Of a stretch of DNA of 64,000 bases, positions 8,994-18,434 are shown in pieces. Both the position numbers and the translations under genes were made by a program. The notes beneath the pieces were generated by a model that searched no databases, was not told the DNA's origin, and saw only the letters and a list, made by a program, of their open reading frames with translations. The DNA comes from Coriobacteriaceae bacterium (GTDB lineage: Bacteria; Actinomycetota; Coriobacteriia; Coriobacteriales; Coriobacteriaceae). Position 1 is the stretch's first letter. Each line of letters begins with the position of its first letter. Location: assembly GCA_902364975.1 (NCBI GenBank), contig CABJFQ010000003.1, positions 112,273 through 176,272 on the forward strand, given 5' to 3'.

Positions 8994-9284
8994 TTAAATT
9001 GAGCGATTTGAATCGCGGCGAACCTGGCATTCGCAAAAGCCAAACTCATAGTTCCGCTCGCGCTCAATCTCATCCAAATACTCGAGATCTTCGCCACTTG
9101 GCGCCTCTTCACCTAGGCATACAGGCCAGTTCTCTGTGCGAGAACGGTCAGTACGGCCATAAATGGTCTCGAGATTAATGAAATCGATATTGCCGTTGTT
9201 AAAGGAGAAATTGCTGGTGCTCATGCTCAAGTCCCGTCCACATAAACTCAAATTGCTGTGCTTGGCCTCTTTTAGAGACCCCAT
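8994..9284 (-). CDS. Small acidic hypothetical protein
   Basis: 96 residues from ATG 9284, which lies 19 bases beyond the -10 box of a good promoter. An alternative ATG at 9224 would give 76 residues. Neither start has a strong ribosome site. The C-terminal half is acidic and ends in two cysteines (FCEC). I recognise no family. It lies between the surface protein and the defence-type operon and is transcribed toward the former. Confidence 0.45.
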   Translation of the reverse strand: MGSLKEAKHSNLSLCGRDLSMSTSNFSFNNGNIDFINLETIYGRTDRSRTENWPVCLGEEAPSGEDLEYLDEIERERNYEFGFCECQVRRDSNRSI

Positions 9285-9302
9285 CTCATACGCTATGACT
9301 GT

Positions 9303-9331
9303 AGTATATGCGCTCTGCTTGCATGTTGCAA
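9303..9331 (-). promoter_or_regulatory. Promoter for the small acidic protein
   Basis: TTGCAA at 9331-9326 and TATACT at 9308-9303 on the minus strand are separated by exactly 17 bases, a near-consensus sigma-70 type promoter. The expected transcript would start around 9296. Confidence 0.6.
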
Positions 9332-9382
9332 GAACATTTTTATTTTTCTAGCGCTTATAGCTAATCTGTTTCCTCTGTTTCC

Positions 9383-11278
9383 TCACGAGCAAATACCAGG
9401 CTCCCCCGCCGCGCCCTCACGCGCGGCACATTCGTTGAGATACTTCACCGGAATCGGCCACCTGGAGGGAGCTCCGTGGCGCGAAAGCCCCACATTGACC
9501 AGCTGAACCAGCAGCTCGGACAGATCGTCGCCTTCGAGCACCTCAATCGAGCGCACATGAATCGCCGTCGCCAGGTCCTCCTTGGTGCCGTTGTTGACGC
9601 CCACAAAGTAGCAGGTCATCCCTGCACGTTCAAACGTTCCAATGCCGTAATAGGGCGAGTTGTAGCTTTCGAAAAACTCCTTCTTACGGCCCGCTTTGCC
9701 CGTAAGCTGGTAATCGCGCACCAAGGTCGCAAAGTTGTTAGAGAAGGTCGTCAAGCCCGTATCGCGCACGCGCGCGAGCATAGACTGTCCACCTGCCCGC
9801 ACGTCAAAGATATAGGCATCCTTGTCGAGCTTGCCGTCGGCCGTCAACAGCTCAAGCTCTATCTCGTCCACGGGACCATCCTCGATGGAATGCGAGGTGT
9901 AGTCCATGGCCCCGTCAGCACCAATCGTTAGCGTTGCAAGGCGCGCATCCAGCTCAATCTTGTCTTCCTCTTTACGCGGAACATTGACCACGCCGCAGAC
10001 CGTCACCGACTCAACGCCAAAAGAGCCAAGGTCAAACGCCTGCATCCGTCCGTCGACGACGTTCTGCTTTACCAGCAGCTCTTTGAGCATGGCTCCCAGG
10101 ATTCCCTCCTGTGCGCCCCGTACCTTTGTATTCGGCATCGCCTTAACCAGCGGCTCGCACACATCCGGCGTCACATGCTGCTCCACCACGCCAGCGTGCA
10201 GAGCATAGCCATCGTCCTCGGCGACCTCGTTGGCTACCACAACGATATTCCACGCCAGCGGATCAACAGCCCTGCCGCCATACGACGCGCGCACGCCCCA
10301 CGAGGAATCGTTGAGCCGATCGGCCAACTGGCGCGCTACCCTATCAAGCCCGTCACCCGCGAACGAAACCACAACCCGCCGCCCCAACGAACGCTCCGCA
10401 ACCACATGGGCGTATCGGTCGCTTTTCAGAACCTCGTAGAAGCTCTTGCGCGGATACTCCCTGAGCGATATCTGGGCAAAATCGCTGTACCGACGCTCAA
10501 GAATCTGCAGCTCTCGGTACAGGATTCCCTTCTTGGTATAGGCGACCTTTTCCGCCTGGGCAGAAAACGTAAGGTCACGGCGTTTGGACGGCTTATCGCC
10601 CTTGGCACGGCGCAGGATATACTCATCGCTTTGTCCGTGAGCCAGCACCACCGTAGCCACAGGCGACAGCCTGTAACCCACCTGGCTGTTGATCTTCTCG
10701 AGTTCCAGCTTGTCGCCTGCCGCACGACCGATGAGCACCCGCCGCTTGGCAAACGTTCGGATCTTAAGTTCAAAGGTGCAGTCCTCGTTGATAACAGTCT
10801 CGACCGTCTCAATCTTGGCAGGGCCCGTTCCTGCTTCCTCAATGGCGTCGCGGCGGTCGCCCTTGGCACTAATGACATACAGGTGTCCCGTGTCATTGGG
10901 AATCTCGTCCTCGACCCCCTCAAACTGCGAGCAAGAGTTGAATAGCAGGCGCAACACGACGCAATCTTCCAGCTCGTCCCAATGAGTTTTAATCGGAACC
11001 ATTTGCTCATGGGCGAGCGGGGCGTTAAGGTCGCCCGTCTGCGCGCCCGCCTTGACCATCAGAAAGACGCGGTTGTCCTCGAGCTGGGTGAGCGCCACGA
11101 CCTTGCCCGTCTGGCACACATCGGCCATAAAGTCCGCCACGGCATGCTTGCCTGCATCGCCAACGTTGCACCAAAAGACCGAGTAGCGCTTCTCGGCAGC
11201 CGCGGCATCGAGCTGCAACACAAGCTCGGACACAGCGATGTCTCCCAGGCCACACGGCTGGTTATGCTTCGATTGCAC
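9383..11278 (-). CDS. Unknown protein with possible PIWI / RNase H-fold C-terminal half
   Basis: 631 residues. The GTG start at 11278 has a GAGG site and overlaps the end of the helicase gene by 17 bases, so the two are probably translationally coupled. No standard domain is obvious. From about residue 300 on, the order of segments recalls MID-PIWI proteins: a Rossmann-like strand VVVSFAG, then QHVTP, an ELLVK segment, a late YFVGVNNG, and SRWPIPVKYLNE near the end. The last resembles the terminal (R)xPxPxxY segment of PIWI proteins and of the pPIWI-RE family described next to DinG-type helicases. I cannot confirm the catalytic Asp/Glu residues, so activity is uncertain. Last gene of the five-gene operon. 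Confidence 0.5.
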   Translation of the reverse strand: MQSKHNQPCGLGDIAVSELVLQLDAAAAEKRYSVFWCNVGDAGKHAVADFMADVCQTGKVVALTQLEDNRVFLMVKAGAQTGDLNAPLAHEQMVPIKTHWDELEDCVVLRLLFNSCSQFEGVEDEIPNDTGHLYVISAKGDRRDAIEEAGTGPAKIETVETVINEDCTFELKIRTFAKRRVLIGRAAGDKLELEKINSQVGYRLSPVATVVLAHGQSDEYILRRAKGDKPSKRRDLTFSAQAEKVAYTKKGILYRELQILERRYSDFAQISLREYPRKSFYEVLKSDRYAHVVAERSLGRRVVVSFAGDGLDRVARQLADRLNDSSWGVRASYGGRAVDPLAWNIVVVANEVAEDDGYALHAGVVEQHVTPDVCEPLVKAMPNTKVRGAQEGILGAMLKELLVKQNVVDGRMQAFDLGSFGVESVTVCGVVNVPRKEEDKIELDARLATLTIGADGAMDYTSHSIEDGPVDEIELELLTADGKLDKDAYIFDVRAGGQSMLARVRDTGLTTFSNNFATLVRDYQLTGKAGRKKEFFESYNSPYYGIGTFERAGMTCYFVGVNNGTKEDLATAIHVRSIEVLEGDDLSELLVQLVNVGLSRHGAPSRWPIPVKYLNECAAREGAAGEPGICS

Positions 11279-14200
11279 GGCCGATCGCCTCCATCATCTC
11301 CAGACTGATTGCTCCATCAGCTGCCATATAGGGGAAGGAGTAGACCATTCCCACGTCATCGATTGGCTTTTGACGAAGCTCCAGCGCCGCCTCATCGGCC
11401 AAAACATTCACGATCAGCAGGCGCTTTGCCCCAACCTTTTGAGCCTTTGCCTTAAAGCACTCGGCATCCGTAGTCTCGCCGCCGCTGCGCCTGTAGGCCT
11501 CGTAGGTGCCGATGCGATAGTGCTTAAAATCGATCCACACCCCGGTCTTGTTGCCAGCGGCATCGAGCACCTCAAAATCGCCGCCCGTCTCGGCATGGGC
11601 CGCATCGCCACGAGCAAGCGAATAGCGGCCGTCATAATACGCCTCGAAGACGGCCCTACCAGCAGACTCTCCCAGTCCCCCCAGGTACACCGCCTGGAAC
11701 ATATAGGGCGTCATGTGCGCCGTCGCCGCCGGCTGCAGCGCCGCAGGCACCCCGTCGTGCGACCAACGCTCGCGCACCTCCCGAATCGACAGCAACTCGG
11801 GCACGCGGGCCGCCGCCTGGCTTACCTGGCGAACCTTCGCGCCCTCAAGGCCCTCGTTATAGCGGCAGCGCTCCTCCAGGCGGGCAGCAATCTGCTCGAC
11901 AGGTTCACCCTCATAGCTGGGAAACTCAAAATGCGGCACCTTACACGCTCCGCCCTGCGCATACGCATAGCCACTCGCGGCAAACGGCATGTGCAGTGCG
12001 GTGCTTTTGCGCGCAGGATAGCTTGCGAGGTCCTCCCACGGCAGGCAAAAATGATGCAGATAAAAGTCGCGCTCGCCATCGAAGGCGGCCAGATCTTCCT
12101 CGCGCGCATCGAGGGAGGTAACCTTCCATGCCAGCTTTTCGTGCTTCTCTTTCGCCAGGTTGTTCCTAAAGGCAGCAAGGTTCTGCTGTTTGTTAGCAGC
12201 GTGCTGCTTCTTGTCCGCCATGTGATTGTTGACGGCCGCGCAGGCGCCAACCACCTGCTCCAGCTCGTAGCCCATCGGCAAATCGTGCAGGAACGAAAAG
12301 TCGCAATCGCCGGCGATTTTGCGATCGAGCATCACCTGCACGTGCGGCATCTTTACGCTCGTACGCATCAAGCGACCCACCGCCTGCGCCACAATGCGGG
12401 CACCTTCGACCTGATACGAGAGGGTGTCGCGAACTGGCAGACTCTGCTTGGCTCCGGACAGCAACAGTCGTACGTTGCGGCGCTTTTGAGTAAACGGGAC
12501 CTCTCCGCGCGCCACCAGCTCCTCTTGCTCGATCACACCGAGCAGCGCCTGCTGGACAAACTTCGTTGAGTCAACCTCAACACCCCAGGTCAAGCGACTT
12601 GTGGGCGACTCAATGTACAGAAAGTCAAGATCCATCTTGGGACGGCAGTCGATGCTCTCAAAGCCGCAATCAACCTGTCGCACCATACGGCACAGGCTCT
12701 CCGGAACCTTGTATTTGAGATTTTTTGAAAAACCGCCCACCGACAAATTGATGAACATCAGGGTTGGTTGGCCCATCTCGAGGCGCTTTTGAGTATCGTC
12801 CCAGCCGGTATCCCATTCTGCAGCGTTAAAGCACGGCACCATATCCTTGGCCTCCGCGAGCGACTCCTCGTACGACGCCTCGGGACGCTTAACGTTCCGA
12901 ATCACCAGTTCGGCAACGATTTCTCGGCCAAGATCCAGCGCCAAACTATTAAAGTCGCCATGGTTTCCCATGTGACGGGTGGTAAAAACGGCACCCGCCT
13001 GCTGTTCGTTGCGCGCGACGCCGCGCGCCCAGGCGCTCACGGCAACGAGCGCTTTACTCAGGCGTTCCAGCTCAAACTCGATGCTTTTGGCATCGCTCGT
13101 GCCCACCCTATCGGCAACCTTTCGGCGCAGACGCACCGCAAGACCTTCACTCACGCCAATTCCGCCAAAGAACTCCATCGCGCGCCCGTACGTCTCGTCG
13201 GGCGATACGATTGCGCCGCCAAAAGCGCCGCCGGCCAACGCAGCCATACCGGCAAGATTCTTGTCCTCGTCAACCCAAGCAACGTCAATGTCGTACGTCT
13301 TTGCCGCCCGTTTGTTAAACAGCTTGGTCTGTCGTACGATCTCTTGGTTGAGCTCGCCGATCCACATATCCTTGCGAACCACGCCGTGAACCTCATCGAG
13401 GTAATCCAGGTTAAAGTTCTTTACGGTCGGCGCGCTCCATGTTGCGCTCATGCACACACAGGGCGCTTTGGCAGCAATGGAGGCCAAGTATGCCTCGGGC
13501 ATGCGCTCAATGCCATGACTGGTTAGGTACGTGGTTAACATATGGTCTAGTGTGGTTTCCATTACTAGGTAGTCAACGCCATGCGCATACATCGAGTCAT
13601 CGGCTGCATCAATATCGTCGTTCTTACGGTTCTTAAAGAACAGCGCCATCATCAACGCATTCCAAAAGCATTTCTCACTGGTTTGGTCGTTCCTAATGCC
13701 CAGCGCATCGATGATGTTCTTGCGCGAAAGATCGTCCTTGTACGAAATGCTGCCGTAATACAGGCTATCCATAAGGCTGGCGCAGATGGCAAGGTGACCT
13801 ACTACCATCCTAACGACGCCGCGCGCACGACGAACCGCCTTGTTAACGGTTTGCTGTCCATTCGCCCCATGAGCCGTAATCATATTGCGGGTACCGTCCT
13901 CATTGAGCTTGTAGCACAACGGGTTTACCGAGTTATCGCCCACCGAGACATCATCACTGCCAAACAGACGACGACCGGCAAGCTGCTCGTCTTTTGCCTC
14001 GTCAGACAGCGCAAAAGGCGGGCGCAGTTTCATTTCCTTAATGCAGGAGGCGAGTGCCTTTTGAATATTCTCGGCATCCTTGGCGATTCCTTCGGCAGCT
14101 TCCTCTACGCTCGCTCGCGAAACCCTGTTCCTCTCGGCATTCGACCCCTTGTGATCGCCCGACGTAGAAGCGTGTGTGTAGACCGCCATCCATTGATCTC

Positions 14201-15212
14201 GATTTCCCAACAGCAAGGGGTCCACCACGCCGCCGTTAAAATGACGATCAAGGATGCGCAGCGCCTCATCCGGCTGAAACGTCACGGGGTCGTCCGTCAG
14301 CGTCGACAGCATGTCAGCCTTCATGTGGTCGATTTCGTCAAAGATGAATAGGCACTTCTCTGCAGCCGCCGCGTTAAAGAGCACAACGCCCGGACCGGTC
14401 ACCGTATCGATTCTGTTGACGAGCTTTTGGGGTGTAAGGGCAATCACATGTGGCATGCTCTCGTCGTTGAGCAGCGCAGATGGCCAAATCTGAGGGATTA
14501 CCTCCATGCCTCGCGTAATGTTCTTGAGTTCACAACTCACTGCCCAACGCAGGCTCGCATCGGCTAACGACAGCTTGTCCCACAGGCTGGGGGTCAGACA
14601 ATCGACAACGTTTCCCAGACTTTTCTTTGTATCAAGAATGTGCAGAAGGTTATCGGCAACCTCCATAGTGTTACGCCATGCTCGCTTAATGACGCGATGA
14701 GAGCTCTCGTCATCTGCTTCGATGGGACACGAGATTTCGCGCACGCCCACGGCACCCTTGCCGCGGGTGGCCTCAATCCAATTCAGAATGTTCTCGCCCG
14801 CGCGCGGAAGATCGAACACCATGCGTGCCGCTTCATCACAACTCATGCCCTGGCCAGCCAACAATTCACGCACGCTTGCAACATAGTTGTCGCGATTGTC
14901 TTTACCCGGAACAACAAACACCAAGGTACGGCGGCCGGGACACTTGTTAAAACAGCCCGACTCATCCCAGCCGCCGGCAATCAGGTCGGCCGTGACCTGC
15001 TCGGCCGTGTAGTTTTTGCCCGAGCCCGTCGTGGCGCCCAAAAAGTACAGGCCGTTGTTGTCCTGGTCCTTAGCGCCGTCCTGATCCTGGGGAACAAACA
15101 GCGCACGCTCAAAAAACTCGCGCATCGCCTTTTGACGTGCAAGATAGGGAGCAAGCTCCTTGTCGCCCGCAGACGACAGCATCGATTGACAGTTGAGTTC
15201 CCACGTAGCCAT
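11262..15212 (-). CDS. Large DinG/XPD-like helicase with C-terminal nuclease-like domain
   Basis: 1,316 residues; ATG 15212 follows CGGAGG. The N-terminus has a Walker A variant GATTGSGKN near residues 56-64 (Asn replaces the usual Thr/Ser). IFDEID appears near 290, CMSATW (motif III-like) near 590 and QAVGRLMRT near 942, the last typical of DinG/XPD motif VI. I see no Fe-S cysteine cluster of the XPD type. The last 110 residues hold GGDFEVLD...GVWIDFKHYR, a pattern fitting the D...(D/E)xK core of PD-(D/E)XK nucleases. Role inferred: nucleic-acid unwinding coupled to cleavage. It sits between the ClpX-like gene and the possible PIWI gene in one operon. Confidence 0.65.
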   Translation of the reverse strand: MATWELNCQSMLSSAGDKELAPYLARQKAMREFFERALFVPQDQDGAKDQDNNGLYFLGATTGSGKNYTAEQVTADLIAGGWDESGCFNKCPGRRTLVFVVPGKDNRDNYVASVRELLAGQGMSCDEAARMVFDLPRAGENILNWIEATRGKGAVGVREISCPIEADDESSHRVIKRAWRNTMEVADNLLHILDTKKSLGNVVDCLTPSLWDKLSLADASLRWAVSCELKNITRGMEVIPQIWPSALLNDESMPHVIALTPQKLVNRIDTVTGPGVVLFNAAAAEKCLFIFDEIDHMKADMLSTLTDDPVTFQPDEALRILDRHFNGGVVDPLLLGNRDQWMAVYTHASTSGDHKGSNAERNRVSRASVEEAAEGIAKDAENIQKALASCIKEMKLRPPFALSDEAKDEQLAGRRLFGSDDVSVGDNSVNPLCYKLNEDGTRNMITAHGANGQQTVNKAVRRARGVVRMVVGHLAICASLMDSLYYGSISYKDDLSRKNIIDALGIRNDQTSEKCFWNALMMALFFKNRKNDDIDAADDSMYAHGVDYLVMETTLDHMLTTYLTSHGIERMPEAYLASIAAKAPCVCMSATWSAPTVKNFNLDYLDEVHGVVRKDMWIGELNQEIVRQTKLFNKRAAKTYDIDVAWVDEDKNLAGMAALAGGAFGGAIVSPDETYGRAMEFFGGIGVSEGLAVRLRRKVADRVGTSDAKSIEFELERLSKALVAVSAWARGVARNEQQAGAVFTTRHMGNHGDFNSLALDLGREIVAELVIRNVKRPEASYEESLAEAKDMVPCFNAAEWDTGWDDTQKRLEMGQPTLMFINLSVGGFSKNLKYKVPESLCRMVRQVDCGFESIDCRPKMDLDFLYIESPTSRLTWGVEVDSTKFVQQALLGVIEQEELVARGEVPFTQKRRNVRLLLSGAKQSLPVRDTLSYQVEGARIVAQAVGRLMRTSVKMPHVQVMLDRKIAGDCDFSFLHDLPMGYELEQVVGACAAVNNHMADKKQHAANKQQNLAAFRNNLAKEKHEKLAWKVTSLDAREEDLAAFDGERDFYLHHFCLPWEDLASYPARKSTALHMPFAASGYAYAQGGACKVPHFEFPSYEGEPVEQIAARLEERCRYNEGLEGAKVRQVSQAAARVPELLSIREVRERWSHDGVPAALQPAATAHMTPYMFQAVYLGGLGESAGRAVFEAYYDGRYSLARGDAAHAETGGDFEVLDAAGNKTGVWIDFKHYRIGTYEAYRRSGGETTDAECFKAKAQKVGAKRLLIVNVLADEAALELRQKPIDDVGMVYSFPYMAADGAISLEMMEAIGRAIEA

Positions 15213-15346
15213 GGTCAAACCTCCGATTTAGTTGTTGCATGTGTTGAATACCATCCCGTGCGGACAAAAACTCACGCGAGGTGGTTGAGGTGGCGGCGTC
15301 TATGCCGCCGAGAAAGGGAAAGAAAAGAAAGAGAAACAGTCGGCGA

Positions 15347-17116
15347 TTACTCGCACGAAGCGAGCAGCTTCTTAAGATCGCACTCCAATGCCTCACGCTC
15401 CTCAACGTCCATCACTGCAAGGGCGACACGCATCAGGGACACCTTGGCGGCAAGCTCCTTAACCTGGTCGGGGCGCTTGCTAAAGTGGTCGTAAATCCGC
15501 AGGGCCTCCCCGGCCGCCAGGTACTGCCACTTTTCCAACGAAGGCTTTTCGGACCTGCTCATGGCATCGACCCACTCGCCAAGACCCTGAAAACCGTTGC
15601 CCGTAGTCGTGCCGTTCATAACCACATCGAGCGGGCTCAGCAAGCAATCGGGCGATTTTTTGTACACCAATTTGGTGAGCATAAGCACCTGGGCAAGGTT
15701 GCGATACTTGTCCTGATCGGCATAGAGCACGTCGTTGTAGCAGGCGCACGCCTTAAGCAGCTCGTGGGCGGCAATGCGCTCCGGCCCATCAAACGGAACG
15801 CCGCGCAACAAGACCCCAGCAAGATCGAATGCTTTGCCGCCCTGCACGATCTTGTCGAGCGCCGAGCCGTCCATCAAATCCGCCAGCCAAGCAAGCTCGG
15901 GCTGATACGGCCTATGCTCGTCCTTGTCCTCATGCTCCATCCAGCTGTTCACCAGCGCCAGGGCTTCAATCTCCCTCCCGTTCAGAAAGGGCGAATTCTC
16001 CCCCATCTCTTCCTGCAAAAAACCCCGCGGCTCATGAGAGCGCTCGTACGCAACCGCAAGTTCCCCGTCGCTCACGACCAAGGTCGCACGGGAAATATAG
16101 GTATCTTCCCGCATGTCCCTCCAGGCGTACATCATAAGGGGACGCAGCTGACGGAGCATGCCGCGCGCGCCGGCACCTTCCTTAACCGCGCGCTTCGCCG
16201 CAAGGCGAGCAGCATCTGCCGTCAGCTCCATCTTGGCGCCATTTCCCATCATATTGTTGTGCTTGGGTAGGTACTGTTCATACGCAATCTGGACCAGATC
16301 GTCCACGCTCAAGGCGTTAAAGTTAATCACCGAGCCAATGCGCCCGCACAGCTCGGACATAATACCCCAAGTCTCAACATCCTCGATGGTCGCACTGTCT
16401 CGCAGCTCGTTTGCCGATTTTGCGGCGGTGCACACGGCGGCATACGAGGATCCGAAGCCGACCGTGGTGCCAGACTTGTCACTCAGGCGCTTGCGCACCA
16501 GAGCATCCAAGCCCATAAAGGCGCCGCCCAAAATGCAAACAACCTGATCGAGGTTGAGCGTCTTAATGGCCGCACTCTTGGAGGTATCGCATTCAAACGG
16601 CATCTCCCCGCCTTCCAAGAGCTTAAGGAACGACTGCGATGGACTAAAGCTTGATGCAACTTCGCCCCCATCGGGCTCGGCACGAACTGCCTTGTCAAAC
16701 TCGTCAAAGAGCACCAAACAGATATCGCCGGGATTGGCAGCCTGATAGTCCGCGACCTGCGACAGGCAGTTGCTCATGCTGGCACCGCGCCAGCCCTCGC
16801 CCGTCATGGTGGAGACATCGAACACAAACAGCTTGAGCCCCGCGGCATCCGCCACGGCCTTGATGGTGTGGGTCTTTCCCGTGCCAGTGGAGCCCATCAC
16901 CAAAATGGCAGCGGGCGAAAGAACGTCGCGCGGGTCGGCGCCGCGTGCCAACATCACGCAGCGGTTGACCTCAAAGCTCAGCGCCGTCACAAAGGCCTCC
17001 AAGCTTCCTTCGTGGCCAATAACACTCTGACGCGTCTGCTCCACCAGACGCGTAGGCGCAATTCGATTGAGCAAGTCCTGGTAGCGATCGATGTTTCGAT
17101 ACTGCTTCTGAGTCAT
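15347..17116 (-). CDS. ClpX-like AAA+ unfoldase lacking the zinc domain
   Basis: 589 residues from ATG 17116 (AGGAAGG seven bases upstream); ATG 17134 would add six. Walker A is GSTGTGKT at 75-82 and Walker B FDEFDK near 137-142. The segment VSTMTGEGWRG aligns with the ClpX pore-1 loop region, with GWRG replacing GYVG. ILGGAFMGLD is followed by VGFG at 219-222, in the place of the ClpX IGF loop that docks ClpP. A sensor-2 GARG motif is near 320. The N-terminal C4 zinc domain is missing and about 200 extra residues follow the AAA core. It probably unfolds proteins and may feed the accessory ClpP at 32259-32861. It is followed by the helicase gene after 134 bases. Confidence 0.75.
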   Translation of the reverse strand: MTQKQYRNIDRYQDLLNRIAPTRLVEQTRQSVIGHEGSLEAFVTALSFEVNRCVMLARGADPRDVLSPAAILVMGSTGTGKTHTIKAVADAAGLKLFVFDVSTMTGEGWRGASMSNCLSQVADYQAANPGDICLVLFDEFDKAVRAEPDGGEVASSFSPSQSFLKLLEGGEMPFECDTSKSAAIKTLNLDQVVCILGGAFMGLDALVRKRLSDKSGTTVGFGSSYAAVCTAAKSANELRDSATIEDVETWGIMSELCGRIGSVINFNALSVDDLVQIAYEQYLPKHNNMMGNGAKMELTADAARLAAKRAVKEGAGARGMLRQLRPLMMYAWRDMREDTYISRATLVVSDGELAVAYERSHEPRGFLQEEMGENSPFLNGREIEALALVNSWMEHEDKDEHRPYQPELAWLADLMDGSALDKIVQGGKAFDLAGVLLRGVPFDGPERIAAHELLKACACYNDVLYADQDKYRNLAQVLMLTKLVYKKSPDCLLSPLDVVMNGTTTGNGFQGLGEWVDAMSRSEKPSLEKWQYLAAGEALRIYDHFSKRPDQVKELAAKVSLMRVALAVMDVEEREALECDLKKLLASCE

Positions 17117-17176
17117 GGGCGCCTTCCTTTCCATATTGGTTTTCTTTCCTTCGATGTGGGCCGAGCCCTTAAACCA

Positions 17177-17383
17177 CTACAGTGCCAGCGATGTCGCCGA
17201 CTCCAGATAGATCACGTTGCCCGGCTGGGTAAAGACCGGAATGTGGTAGAGCAGCTGCAAAATGCCCTGCTTGAGCAGCGGAAACAGTGTGGGATGCAAC
17301 ACTTCGTACATCAGGGCACCAGCCATAAGAGCGGTAAGTATGGCAAGCAGCAGAAGCTTTTGAGCGTTAGAGAATACCGACAT
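17177..17383 (-). CDS. Single-pass membrane peptide
   Basis: 68 residues from ATG 17383, with GAAAGGAA upstream. One strong hydrophobic helix (about residues 8-27) is followed by an amphipathic, leucine-rich segment with no charged catalytic residues. No family recognised. Its place between the polytopic membrane protein and the ClpX-like ATPase, with short gaps, suggests a subunit of the same membrane-associated assembly; this is inference. Confidence 0.6.
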   Translation of the reverse strand: MSVFSNAQKLLLLAILTALMAGALMYEVLHPTLFPLLKQGILQLLYHIPVFTQPGNVIYLESATSLAL

Positions 17384-17427
17384 GGTCGTTCCTTTCTTCA
17401 TGCGAGATATTTGGATTGCGTTGTGGG

Positions 17428-18165
17428 TTAGCGACTCATAGCGATGGCAATGCCAATAACCGTGATAACCACGGGGATCGCAAGCGATGCAAACAGAATC
17501 CCGGCAAAAAGGCCCACCACCAGCGCGCACACGATGATGACCAGCGTGGTGGGTACAAGCGCAAGCAGAGGAGTAACCACGCAGGCGGATGCAAAGCGAA
17601 GCCCGTGGAACTTGTGCTCATCGGGAAATAGAGCGTTAAGGACCCCTTCGACAATTCGCCACTCGACAATCGTTCCGATGGTTAAGACAACCGCCCAAAG
17701 CAGGTAATCATTTGCACGAGAATCCGAAGCCATCTTTCCGGTGACGCCAGCCCAACAATCAAATGCCGCGGTATAGCCCAGCAAACAGACGATCGCGCAG
17801 ACGACGGATACAAATGCGCCCGCGCTCTCGATTGCACCGAGCAGCTCGCACATGTCGGATTCGCGCCCTCCCGTTAACAGCACGATCCATTTGTGGGCAA
17901 GCGCCGCAACAAACGCCGCGCCCAGCACAACCCAGTACACCCTAAACGCCACCAGGCGCCATGAATGGAGCGGGATCACCGTGTTGCTCTCACTAATCTC
18001 GAACATAAACCCGCCGAGCCACGTCGTCAGCAAGCACATCATGTCGATGGCGACCACGTAGAGTACAACCGCAAAGACGGTTTGCAGAATCATGCCGAAA
18101 ATATTCATCGCCGTTGGCTTCTTGGGGGCGTCCGGCTCGATTCTGTACATGTCGTATCCGTTCAT
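17428..18165 (-). CDS. Polytopic membrane protein, first gene of the defence-type operon
   Basis: 245 residues from ATG 18165 (AAAGGA upstream). About six hydrophobic segments are visible, the last two close to the C-terminus. No known family. The glycine/alanine/isoleucine-rich C-terminal segment resembles in style the end of the 274-residue membrane protein at 20939-21763, so the two may be distant relatives. As first gene of the five-gene operon it could anchor or trigger the system at the membrane; no direct evidence. Confidence 0.6.
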   Translation of the reverse strand: MNGYDMYRIEPDAPKKPTAMNIFGMILQTVFAVVLYVVAIDMMCLLTTWLGGFMFEISESNTVIPLHSWRLVAFRVYWVVLGAAFVAALAHKWIVLLTGGRESDMCELLGAIESAGAFVSVVCAIVCLLGYTAAFDCWAGVTGKMASDSRANDYLLWAVVLTIGTIVEWRIVEGVLNALFPDEHKFHGLRFASACVVTPLLALVPTTLVIIVCALVVGLFAGILFASLAIPVVITVIGIAIAMSR

Positions 18166-18434
18166 TAGCTGTCCTTTCGTTGCTGAAACAACTAGTTGGT
18201 TTATCCACTGTAGCTTGATACAACTAGGAGATATGCAAATCTCTTAGTGTTAGTATCTAGCGAAATATTACCCAATGCGTACGGCCTCATACGCACCATT
18301 CGATTTTTTTCTTTTTCATTTGAGTGCCCCGTCTGAAAAACGCCGCAACTGCTCTTCTTGTAGACTGAAGGCAATTGAGCCGCGACGGGCCAGTCAGCGA
18401 ACCGCGCAATATAGGGAATATGCAGGAGGTGCGC
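18166..18434. promoter_or_regulatory. Divergent control region between operon and HsdM/S-like gene
   Basis: A+T-rich region separating two divergent units. CAACTAGTTG is near 18189-18198 and CAACTAG recurs at 18221-18227. A second inverted repeat GAGAT-N6-ATCTC occupies about 18228-18243. These are candidate operator sites for shared control. No -10/-35 pair is clear enough to name. Confidence 0.4.
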
